From the NCBI RefSeq assembly GCF_042932805.1, contig NZ_CP170638.1:1-33956 (forward strand): DNA of 33,956 nt. Reading direction: 5' to 3'. This document shows positions 23,516 through 31,227 of this stretch, one piece after another. The notes beneath the pieces are model-generated. The model did no database searches. It was given only the letters and a program-made list of their open reading frames with translations, and was not told where the DNA came from. How positions within the stretch are numbered: the first letter of the stretch is position 1; each line of letters opens with the position of its first letter. A program made the position numbers and the translations under genes. This stretch comes from Ascidiaceihabitans sp029251465 (GTDB lineage: Bacteria; Pseudomonadota; Alphaproteobacteria; Rhodobacterales; Rhodobacteraceae).

Positions 23516-24658
23516 CTAGTCAGCTGTCAGATACCGCAGCGCCATCGATGCATACAAATACCGGGTCGCCGTCAACGTGCCTGTCGGGCGCACGTAAAAC
23601 ATCAAAAAACCGTCTTCGGGGGCGATTGTGCCCTCTAGATCAAGCGTGGCGCGTTTAAATCCCGGATCAGGCGTGGCGACTGTTTCGGTGGTGATCCACG
23701 TGCGGGTGGTGTCGGCGTTGTCCGCCCAAGTCGTGCCAAATGTGCCGGTCTGGAAATAAGCGCGCAGTTCAACATCGGTGATTTCACCCGAAGAGCTGCG
23801 CATGAAACCGTCCATCGACGTCAGCACCGCGCCTTTGGGGACAAACAAACCCATCTGTGTCCAGCTGAGCCACGGAGCCAAACTGGTGCCGCAGTTGGTG
23901 TTGTTGTTTTCGCTCTGCGCGCCGTAGCTGCTGTTGTAGGTGATCCAGCGGTTGTCGGTGTAGCAGTAAAACCGCCCGCCGACTTCGACCCGATTGGAAA
24001 TTTGCGCCCCCGACGGGAACTGCGCCAAACCGGTGTCGCGATCAAACACAGCGCCTGTGTTCCACGCCGCGCCATCACCGCTGACTTTGATTTCAAAATC
24101 ATCCGTGCCCGCCGCGCCCATTTCCGCACGCCCCGACCACCCGGTTTGGAACAACAAGCTGGCCGTATCGGTTTCGGTCGCCTTGTTGACCTTTAGCTGG
24201 TGGCCTGAACCTGCGTGATTTAGCAACGTCGCAGCCCCGGAAACCGCCAGCGGATTGGTGCCATCAGCCGTCGTATTCACGCCCAGTGCTGAAATATTAT
24301 GCAGCTCGGTTATCGCCGGAATCGCGATGAGCCAAGAAGTGCCATCGAAAAACATCGGTGCGGCAATATCTTGCACATAGGCCTGCCACCCCTCTTGCGG
24401 GGCAATGAAACCCCAGACTCCGGTGTCGAAAACCGCGATCAAACCGTCCTGGTCGACCCAATCGCCAGTGGCCCCTGTGGGCACCAGATAACGTGTGCCT
24501 TCTTCGGGGCTTAGGGGCGGTGCGCTAACGCTGGCAGAGGCCACGCTCAGTTGAACAATCGCATCCAGAACGCGCAGTGCCTCGTTGTGAGTCACATGCT
24601 TTTGCGCCTGAGCGGGTTGGATATACGGCAACTCCAAGATCAGGGAGGATTGGGACAT
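23516..24658 (-). CDS. DUF2793 domain-containing protein
   Basis: A 380-residue protein whose N-terminal 120 residues (SSLILELPYIQPAQAQKHVTHNEALRVLDAIVQL, then EEGTRYLVPTGATGDW and WGFIAPQEGWQAYV) match the DUF2793 domain. That domain occurs in alphaproteobacterial phage-tail-like, gene-transfer-agent and surface proteins. The rest is beta-rich, threonine- and aspartate-rich sequence with no signal peptide and no recognised catalytic motif. ATG 24658 is chosen over the upstream frame because AGGAG lies about 8 bases before it. It converges on rmlA with a 3-bp gap. Binding or trimming of the secreted glycan is a guess from context. Confidence 0.75.
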   Translation of the reverse strand: MSQSSLILELPYIQPAQAQKHVTHNEALRVLDAIVQLSVASASVSAPPLSPEEGTRYLVPTGATGDWVDQDGLIAVFDTGVWGFIAPQEGWQAYVQDIAAPMFFDGTSWLIAIPAITELHNISALGVNTTADGTNPLAVSGAATLLNHAGSGHQLKVNKATETDTASLLFQTGWSGRAEMGAAGTDDFEIKVSGDGAAWNTGAVFDRDTGLAQFPSGAQISNRVEVGGRFYCYTDNRWITYNSSYGAQSENNNTNCGTSLAPWLSWTQMGLFVPKGAVLTSMDGFMRSSSGEITDVELRAYFQTGTFGTTWADNADTTRTWITTETVATPDPGFKRATLDLEGTIAPEDGFLMFYVRPTGTLTATRYLYASMALRYLTAD

Positions 24659-24848
24659 GCGGGAGGCTCCTGTCAAAATTGAGTTCAAACTTTGCCTTTT
24701 CCCCCTAAGGAAATCGTAAAGACAGCGTACTATCGCCTACTAGAGGTTGCATTGGCGGCTTTCTGCCTTTTTTTTCACTTAACCTTTCAGCCAGAATGCG
24801 GGATATACCGCCACTGTAAACAATGGTGATCCCAAGGAGAGACGAACC

Positions 24849-26012
24849 ATGAAGGTAATTATTTTGGGCGGCGACGGTTTTTGCGGTTGGCCCAATGCAT
24901 TGTACTTATCCGAGCGCGGACATGACGTCGTCATCGTCGACAACCTGTCCCGCCGGGCTATTGATCTAGAACTAGAAGTCGACAGTCTGACCCCTATTCG
25001 CCCCATGGGCGAGCGCATCCGCGTCTGGAAAGAACTGACCGGCAAAGACATCGGTTTCCACAACTTCACCGTCGGCGAAAATTACGATCGCTTGCTGAAG
25101 TTGATCGAAGACGAAAAGCCTGACGCGATTATCCACTTTGCGGAACAGCGTGCGGCTCCTTACTCGATGAAATCGGCGCAGCACAAACGCTACACCATCT
25201 CCAACAACCTGAACGCGACCAACGATGTGTTGGCAGCGGTTGTTGATTCAGGCCAAGACATCCACGTTGTCCACTTGGGCACCATGGGCGTTTACGGCTA
25301 CGGCACCGCCGGCATGCAGATCCCTGAGGGTTACCTGAAGGTCAAAATCGACACACCAGCGGGCGAGAGCGAGCAGGAAATCCTGTATCCGACAAACCCA
25401 GGGTCGATCTACCACCTGACAAAATCCCAAGATCAACTGTTGTTCCAATTCTACGCGAAAAACGACCAAGTGCGTGCAACCGATCTGCACCAGGGCATCG
25501 TTTGGGGCACGCAAACTGACGAGACGCGCAAAGACGAACGCCTGATCAACCGTTTCGATTACGACGGTGACTACGGCACGGTTCTGAACCGTTTCATCAT
25601 GCAAGCGGCTGTTGATTATCCGATGACTGTGCACGGCACGGGCGGTCAGACCCGCGCGTTCATCCACATCTCTGATACGTGCAAATGCATCGAGATCGCG
25701 TTGAACAACCCGCCAGCCAAAGGCGAGCGCGTTCACATCATGAACCAGATGACCGAAACGCACCGCGTGCGTGATCTGGCCAACATGATCAAAGACAAAA
25801 CCGGTGCCGAGATCGCAAACCTCGACAACCCACGCAATGAAGCAGCTGAAAACGAGCTGAACGTCGCCAACGACAACTTCCTTGCTTTGGGTCTGAACCC
25901 GACAAAACTGAACGAGGGCGTCATGGCCGAAGTCAACGAGATCGCGCAGAAATACGCAGATCGCTGTGACAAGACCAAGATCCCATGCGTTTCGCTTTGG
26001 AACCAGAAATAA
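24849..26012 (+). CDS. sqdB: UDP-sulfoquinovose synthase
   Basis: Makes UDP-sulfoquinovose from UDP-glucose and sulfite, normally for the sulfolipid SQDG. The 387-residue SDR has GGDGFCGWPNALYLS at 7-21, an arginine-rich block after DNLSRR, HFAEQRAAPYSMKS, the catalytic T145 in LGTMGVYGYG and Y188-x3-K192 in IYHLTK, and HQGIVWGTQTDET, all specific to SqdB/SQD1/Agl3. A GGAGAG ribosome site precedes ATG 24849 by about 8 bases. A terminator follows at once, so it is a single-gene unit. The other SQDG genes (sqdA, sqdC, sqdX) are not here, so a role in glycan rather than lipid synthesis is plausible. Confidence 0.96.
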   Translation: MKVIILGGDGFCGWPNALYLSERGHDVVIVDNLSRRAIDLELEVDSLTPIRPMGERIRVWKELTGKDIGFHNFTVGENYDRLLKLIEDEKPDAIIHFAEQRAAPYSMKSAQHKRYTISNNLNATNDVLAAVVDSGQDIHVVHLGTMGVYGYGTAGMQIPEGYLKVKIDTPAGESEQEILYPTNPGSIYHLTKSQDQLLFQFYAKNDQVRATDLHQGIVWGTQTDETRKDERLINRFDYDGDYGTVLNRFIMQAAVDYPMTVHGTGGQTRAFIHISDTCKCIEIALNNPPAKGERVHIMNQMTETHRVRDLANMIKDKTGAEIANLDNPRNEAAENELNVANDNFLALGLNPTKLNEGVMAEVNEIAQKYADRCDKTKIPCVSLWNQK

Positions 26013-26040
26013 GTTTAAGGGTCACCCCTTAGACGACCAA

Positions 26041-26064
26041 GGCCCGCAGCGATGCGGGCCTTTT
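26041..26064 (+). terminator. Rho-independent terminator after sqdB
   Basis: GGCCCGCA (26041-26048), tetraloop GCGA, TGCGGGCC (26053-26060), then TTTTGCGTTTG: a perfect 8-bp GC-rich stem followed by a T-rich tail. A smaller AAGGG/CCCTT hairpin precedes it (26017-26030). Confidence 0.88.
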
Positions 26065-26086
26065 GCGTTTGTTCGATCAGGGGTGC

Positions 26087-26788
26087 TTAGTCGTCCCGAC
26101 TGACGTTGTGTTTGCGCAAAGCGCCTGCCGGGGCTGCGACCCCACAAAATGCCGCCAGCGCGCGGTAGTCCTCTAGGTCATCAACCGACAGTTCCAGACA
26201 GTCTTGTGGATAGTCAGCCGCCAGCCGTTCAAATTGCTTGTGATGGCGATCCCAGCGTTTGCGCAACGTCGTCGCGCGCCCCTCTGGATTGCGCGCCCAG
26301 ACGACGTGACGCGGATAGACGTCTGGATGGGCGATTTCCCAACGGCGCACAGAATCCAACCATTCGTCCATCGGTCGGTTGACCCAAATAAACCGCGCCT
26401 GCGGAGCGATCGCTTTGCGCGCAAAGGGATGCAGATGCGTGTGCCCGAACGGCGCATCCGAATAGATGTCAAAGCGGGCCAACCGCCGGGTCAAACCGGA
26501 CAGGGTCTGGCGCACTTCCAGCTGGTTGTCCGCGATCCAGCGCTTGGCTGACACATCCTCTGGAACCGTTTTATTGATCTCGCGAAAGCACGTGCCATAT
26601 TTTTGCTGAAGCTGGCCGTGAAACACCATCTCGTGCCGCCCGGCATTCAAATGCAGCAAAGCTTTGCCCACCGTCGTGCTCGCCGTTTTAAAGGGTGAGG
26701 CCACGATATACACAGGGGCGGCAATAACCGGCGGCGTTTCCACCTCGTCGCGCAGACGGTCCAGCATCCTGCGAAACACACCGGTCAT
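26087..26788 (-). CDS. Sulfotransferase family protein
   Basis: Probable PAPS-dependent sulfotransferase that would add sulfate to a hydroxyl of the glycan. In the 233-residue protein (ATG 26788) the stretch SPFKTASTTVGK at 31-42 corresponds to the 5'-phosphosulfate-binding loop. SDAPFG at 110-115 and the helix in RFIWVNRPMDEWLDSVRRWE at about 132-151 correspond to the D-x-P and 3'-phosphate-binding motifs seen in sulfotransferase families. The start overlaps the upstream GT stop as ATGA, so the two proteins are made together. An alternative GTG start at 26821 would overlap more. Family call is from motif shape; the acceptor is unknown. Confidence 0.75.
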   Translation of the reverse strand: MTGVFRRMLDRLRDEVETPPVIAAPVYIVASPFKTASTTVGKALLHLNAGRHEMVFHGQLQQKYGTCFREINKTVPEDVSAKRWIADNQLEVRQTLSGLTRRLARFDIYSDAPFGHTHLHPFARKAIAPQARFIWVNRPMDEWLDSVRRWEIAHPDVYPRHVVWARNPEGRATTLRKRWDRHHKQFERLAADYPQDCLELSVDDLEDYRALAAFCGVAAPAGALRKHNVSRDD

Positions 26789-28611
26789 GACAACAGCCGC
26801 TGTATCCGCCGATAGACCCACCCCATGGCGGGGCGCAAAACCGGTACCTTTTCGGCAAAGGCACGTCCGCGATCTTTAAACACCACCTTGCGGCGCAAAC
26901 GTCGCGCTGTTGCGCGGGTCTGAAGCGCGATGACTTCGGTATAAAACGGCGTCTGGATCAAGGCATCCCAGTAGTACTGCGCACGCGGCACAGCGATCGG
27001 CAACCATGGTTTGTAATCACGTGCGGCGTAATGCGTGACCAACGGATCACGGCGCGCAGCCATCGCGGCGGCGTGATTGGCTTGGGGCACACGACCGTAG
27101 CCGCCAATTTCCGTGTTGAACACGTTATAGCGCCCGTCCAGTGGCAGGTAGCTGTCTTTGAAATGGCAGTTCAGAATGTCTTGGTCGCGAAACAGGAATT
27201 GCGTGGTGTCGGCCTTGGCCATCAGGGCCGCACCCGTCGCTGCCACATCCATCGCGCCAAAGTTCAGCAGCAACAAACCGGCGTTGAAATAGCGCCCGAT
27301 CTGGGCGTCATTCAGCCCCAGGACATCACGATGGTAGGCGGCCAGATCAGGCACCTTACGATCAATTGTCGGGGTCGGACCGCTGAGCGTACGGGTCATG
27401 ATGTAGTCGGGCACGGCGGCGATTTGATGCTCGCCCATGTCGGTGTCGTAGATCTGCGCCACGTCCCCGTGAAAGATCATGTCACCGTCCAGATACAGCA
27501 GCCGGTCCAGCGCAGGCAGCAGCCCGAACAACAAGAACCGGTTGTAGGTGGCATTCGACGGCGCGCGGCTAGACGAACGATAGCTGCCCACAAACACAGC
27601 GCCCGCATTGATCAGATGCAGATGCGTATTCGGGTGCTCGCGGGTGACTTCGCCCAGCATGTCCAGCGCTTGTGCATCGATGTTGCCATGCAGGAAAAAC
27701 AGATTGATCTGACGGGTCTGGTCCGCACGTGTCAGCATCGACTGCAGCATCGCGCTGGTATGGGGCAAATAGGCCCGATCCGCAGACACCGCGATGTTGA
27801 TATGCGCGGGGCCGTTCAGGCTGTCGTCGGCCAGATAGGGGCTGACCAGCGCTTCGGACAGGTTGATGATAGCAGGCTCTATCAGGCGCAAATCAGGCTC
27901 TGTTGTTTGCAAATGATGCACGAAAACGCCAAGCAGACGTTCGGCCACAAAGCCCAGATAGCGGCACTGTTGCGGAGAATAATGGCTGCGATCCAGATCG
28001 GTGTTTTCCAGCTGCTCCAGAATATCAAACAGCCACGTGCAATAGCGATCCAGCAGCGCGCGCGACATCACAAACATATTGCCCAAGCGCAGATCATAGC
28101 CCTGCGCCACAGCGTCAAAGCTGGGCAAATATGCGGCGTGATCACGGGCAATAATCTGGCGCGCCGTGTCAAAATCCTGGCGCGCATGACCATCGCGGTA
28201 ATTGACCGCAACGCGCTGTCCCATCGAATGCACACGCGGCACGATCAAATCGTAGCTTTGCGCATTATCCGCCAGCCAGCTTTCGGTCTGTTCCAGCCAG
28301 TCCGGGATGTCAAAACGGGTGGGGCAAACTTCGGCCTGAGAGCCACCAAACTGCCCGCTAAAATCCATGACACGACGGTAATGCATCAGCCCGATGTGGC
28401 TGGCGTCCGTGTCGTTCTTCCACGCCCAATACAGCGCCGTCAGTTCGCAGTATTCGCGATTTTTAGCAGAAATATGCGTGCCGGTATCGTCGCCAATCAT
28501 GCCCTTTAACGGGGCAGTTGCCGCCGCAGCACCCACATGGATCGGACGTACGCTTGCGCTATCAAGCAGCGGAGCCGCCTTGTGATAAGCTGTATAAAGA
28601 GCAATACGCAC
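26785..28611 (-). CDS. DUF4422-GT8 fusion glycosyltransferase
   Basis: A 608-residue two-domain transferase. Residues 1 to about 245 are a DUF4422 unit (IALYTAYHKAAPLL, NREYCELTALYWAWKN, IGLMHYRR, GNMFVMSRALLDRYC), a domain common in capsule glycosyltransferases. Residues about 270-530 are a GT8 domain with INIAVSADRAYLPHTSAML, the DXD at 375-377 in YLDGDMIF, YFNAGLLLLNF, FRDQDILNC and the final THYA. GT8 is a retaining family using UDP-sugars. The start is GTG 28611 with a weak ribosome site. It is coupled to the sulfotransferase by ATGA. Rhodobacter SqdD, the SQ-transfer candidate in sulfolipid synthesis, is also a glycogenin-like GT8, relevant because sqdB is the next gene over. Confidence 0.85.
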   Translation of the reverse strand: MRIALYTAYHKAAPLLDSASVRPIHVGAAAATAPLKGMIGDDTGTHISAKNREYCELTALYWAWKNDTDASHIGLMHYRRVMDFSGQFGGSQAEVCPTRFDIPDWLEQTESWLADNAQSYDLIVPRVHSMGQRVAVNYRDGHARQDFDTARQIIARDHAAYLPSFDAVAQGYDLRLGNMFVMSRALLDRYCTWLFDILEQLENTDLDRSHYSPQQCRYLGFVAERLLGVFVHHLQTTEPDLRLIEPAIINLSEALVSPYLADDSLNGPAHINIAVSADRAYLPHTSAMLQSMLTRADQTRQINLFFLHGNIDAQALDMLGEVTREHPNTHLHLINAGAVFVGSYRSSSRAPSNATYNRFLLFGLLPALDRLLYLDGDMIFHGDVAQIYDTDMGEHQIAAVPDYIMTRTLSGPTPTIDRKVPDLAAYHRDVLGLNDAQIGRYFNAGLLLLNFGAMDVAATGAALMAKADTTQFLFRDQDILNCHFKDSYLPLDGRYNVFNTEIGGYGRVPQANHAAAMAARRDPLVTHYAARDYKPWLPIAVPRAQYYWDALIQTPFYTEVIALQTRATARRLRRKVVFKDRGRAFAEKVPVLRPAMGWVYRRIQRLLS

Positions 28612-28716
28612 GACAGGTGAAACGCCTAATTAATCAACGATGTCTTGGCGGTAACGGCTGGTCTGGACGTTGTCAACGCGCACGAGCGGTCTGTGGCCCA
28701 ACGCCTAAAGGACCCG

Positions 28717-28742
28717 CGAAAAAGGGCACACGCGGTGCCCTT
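28717..28742 (-). terminator. Rho-independent terminator after the M10 protease gene
   Basis: On the minus strand: AAGGGCAC, loop CGCGT, GTGCCCTT, followed by further T (plus-strand A-run at 28719-28723). An 8-bp perfect stem about 50 bp after the protease stop. It separates the RTX genes from the GT8-sulfotransferase pair. Confidence 0.85.
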
Positions 28743-28793
28743 CAATGCATTATTTAACATAACTAAGCTTATGACGCGTTTGCGCCAATGTCC

Positions 28794-30959
28794 TCAAAAG
28801 ATGACAATATCGTCCGCGATGCCGCTCAGATTATTGGCCCACAGCAAGGTGATCGTGTCGCCGCCGCCAAAATCAAGCACCACGTCACTGCCCACAACCG
28901 ACCCGAATGTCGCAAGAACCTGCGCGCCCGTGGTCTGCCCGCTCAGCAGATCGCTGTTGATGCGCAGAATGTCTTCGGTGCGATCAAAGCCCAGCAATTG
29001 ATCCTCGCCCATGCCGTTCTCAAAGATGAACGTGTCAGCACCCGTGCCGCCCTTGAGGTAGTCATCGTCGGTGCCGCCTTGCAGCGTGTCATCGCCGCCG
29101 CCACCATTCAGCGTGTCACCCCAAGTGCCGCCCAAAATCAGGTCGTCGCCAGAGCCACCGTTGATTGTATCGCGCCCTTTGCCGCCCCAGAGGGTGTCAT
29201 TGTTGTTACCACCCTCAAGCAGGTCGTTGCCTTGCGCCCCCTTCAGGAAATCATCGCCGCCGCCGCTGTTCAGCGTGTCTTTGCCAGCGCCACCAACCAA
29301 GGTATCATTGCCGCCCTGGCCGTACAGTTTGTTTTCGCCAGCGCCGCCGATCAGTGAATCATTGCCTTCGCCGCCCTCGATGGTGTCGCTGCCATCCCCG
29401 CCTGCGATGGTGTCATTGTCATCTCCGCCACGAATGTAATCTTTGCCGCCACCGCCGTGAATATTGTCTTCGCCCATGCCGCTGGTGATGCTGTCATCGC
29501 CGTTCTGGCCACGGATCGTATCGTTGCCTTCGTCGCCGTTGATCGTGTCACTGCCCAAGCCGCCAATCAGCATGTTGTCAGCTGCGTTGCCAAAGATCGC
29601 GTCGTCGCCTTTGCCACCGACGCCAGTTTCAATCACCACGCCATTGGCAATGGTGTAGCCGCCCGCAACGCCCGCAACAGCCGAGACAAAACCGCCGCCG
29701 TTGTAATCTTGTTCCAGCGTGGCGGCGCGCAAATCAATGGTCGCATCCTTAGTGCCGTTGTAGCGCATCGTGTCGATCGATCCGGTGTCCCAGATTGATT
29801 TCCAATGGGCGCCTGAACCGTGCACATCGCCCAAAACATAAGTGTTAGAACCACTGTTGTGCGTCAGGTTGGCACCGTATTTGGCCTGCAAAACCGCGAT
29901 ATCAAAGCCCATCGGACCCGCCGCCATGCCCCATAAATTCGGATCACCAATCGTGCCAACCGGGCCTTCGGAGAACTGCCAGTTGTAGGACATCATCGTG
30001 TAATGCCCCTGGTTCAGGTAATAATCGCCCGTATCGCTGGAACTGCTGACACCGTCCATGACGGTTGAATCATTGCCCACGCTGTTGCCGCCGGTGTCAT
30101 GCGGGTGCGCAAGGCCAAGACCGTGCATCAGCTCGTGCACGATCACGTACCAGCCAAGACCGCCCTTATCCATCGCACCGCCTGCCGCACTGCCCATGAA
30201 ATTCTGGTTAAACGCACCGACACCTGCATCAGCGCCTGATGCATAACCCGGAGGGTTCATGAACCCGCCAGCGCTGGCAGCGAATTCGTTTGAATCCATG
30301 ATCAGTTTGAAATCTGCAGCCGCCGCCGTGTTCACGATGTTGAACGTCAGGCCGGACACTTCTTCGATCAGATCAAAAACCGCTTCGAACTGGGCCTGCT
30401 GATAGGCGTTGAATCCTTCGGATGTCATCCCCGCCGCAGAATAGCCGTTGGTGCCAAAATACACATCGACCGAATTGCTCGCCAGTTTTGATCCCCAATC
30501 GATGGCATCGAGCGGGTTGGAAGGCGGTGGCGGAGGCACATCTTCAACCGTCAAACTATACGTACCTGTGTTGGTGCCGTATGCACCCCCAGCCACGTAA
30601 TAGGTTCCCGATGTGGTCACTTGATAGGTGATCTCGGAATTGAGGCTGCCGTTGGCATCATCATTAAAGGCCACCTGCGCGCCGTTGGAATCATAGAGCC
30701 GCAGATACGGATCACTTAGACCGGCGCCAGTCTGGGTGATGTTGATGTATTGACCCGCCTCAAAAGTGACCGCGACCCAGTCCTGCTCACCAGAGCTGGA
30801 AATGCTGCCTGAAAACGTATCGCCCACATCCATGGTATAGGGCGTGGACGTGTTGGCGGGCGCATCCGTGCCTTCGGTGATGGTCAGCCCGGTGTTTCCC
30901 AGGCCTGCGTGCAGCACCTGCTGCATCTCGAAACCGCTTATTGCACAGGTCATACACAT
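28794..30959 (-). CDS. RTX metalloprotease, M10 (serralysin-type), with pre-peptidase domain
   Basis: A 721-residue secreted protease. Residues about 30-140 form a PPC-like beta domain (DWVAVTFEAGQYINI, YYVAGGAYGTNTGTYSLTVED). A PPPPP linker then leads to the catalytic domain with the zinc motif HELMHGLGLAH at 275-285 and the Met-turn at M323 (YTMMSYNW). From about 445 on there are some twenty GGxGxDxx calcium-binding repeats, then a C-terminal domain ending in IVIF. Like other RTX proteins it has no Sec signal and should leave by type I secretion, but no such exporter is encoded here. The last 80 residues closely match those of the neighbouring RTX protein. ATG 30959 follows a GGGGGG stretch. 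Confidence 0.93.
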   Translation of the reverse strand: MCMTCAISGFEMQQVLHAGLGNTGLTITEGTDAPANTSTPYTMDVGDTFSGSISSSGEQDWVAVTFEAGQYINITQTGAGLSDPYLRLYDSNGAQVAFNDDANGSLNSEITYQVTTSGTYYVAGGAYGTNTGTYSLTVEDVPPPPPSNPLDAIDWGSKLASNSVDVYFGTNGYSAAGMTSEGFNAYQQAQFEAVFDLIEEVSGLTFNIVNTAAAADFKLIMDSNEFAASAGGFMNPPGYASGADAGVGAFNQNFMGSAAGGAMDKGGLGWYVIVHELMHGLGLAHPHDTGGNSVGNDSTVMDGVSSSSDTGDYYLNQGHYTMMSYNWQFSEGPVGTIGDPNLWGMAAGPMGFDIAVLQAKYGANLTHNSGSNTYVLGDVHGSGAHWKSIWDTGSIDTMRYNGTKDATIDLRAATLEQDYNGGGFVSAVAGVAGGYTIANGVVIETGVGGKGDDAIFGNAADNMLIGGLGSDTINGDEGNDTIRGQNGDDSITSGMGEDNIHGGGGKDYIRGGDDNDTIAGGDGSDTIEGGEGNDSLIGGAGENKLYGQGGNDTLVGGAGKDTLNSGGGDDFLKGAQGNDLLEGGNNNDTLWGGKGRDTINGGSGDDLILGGTWGDTLNGGGGDDTLQGGTDDDYLKGGTGADTFIFENGMGEDQLLGFDRTEDILRINSDLLSGQTTGAQVLATFGSVVGSDVVLDFGGGDTITLLWANNLSGIADDIVIF

Positions 30960-31227
30960 GATGTGGCCCCCCCATGACAGTCACAGGAAACACGATCCAA
31001 GTTACTCATAAAAATACCCTTAATCTTATCGCAGAATACGGCGCTGGCAGTGATACCTGCGCGGTGTTGTTTCTATTAATTATGTGATGGCGGCAGCCAG
31101 TATTATGTTCATGGATAGCGACCCTATGAGGGAATTTCCAATAACTTTTACTGAATCTTAATGATTGCGCGGGGGAATCTACCGTGACGTGTGCTTGCTG
31201 CCACATGTTCCCCGTTCAGGAGGTCGT
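30960..31227. promoter_or_regulatory. Intergenic region upstream of the M10 protease gene
   Basis: A 268-bp AT-richer gap between the two tandem RTX genes. It should hold the protease promoter (minus strand). GGGGAA and TTCCCC stretches about 30 bases apart lie just after the upstream RTX stop but form no convincing terminator. No gene was found. Confidence 0.35.

Noticed and set aside
27031..28509. 492-codon plus-strand frame over the GT8 fusion
   Set aside because: Antisense shadow of the DUF4422-GT8 gene; Gln/Arg/His-rich with no domain.
29041..29560. Short regularly spaced repeats that could suggest a CRISPR array
   Set aside because: They are the coding repeats of RTX nonapeptides (27-bp phase), imperfect and in frame with the protease gene.
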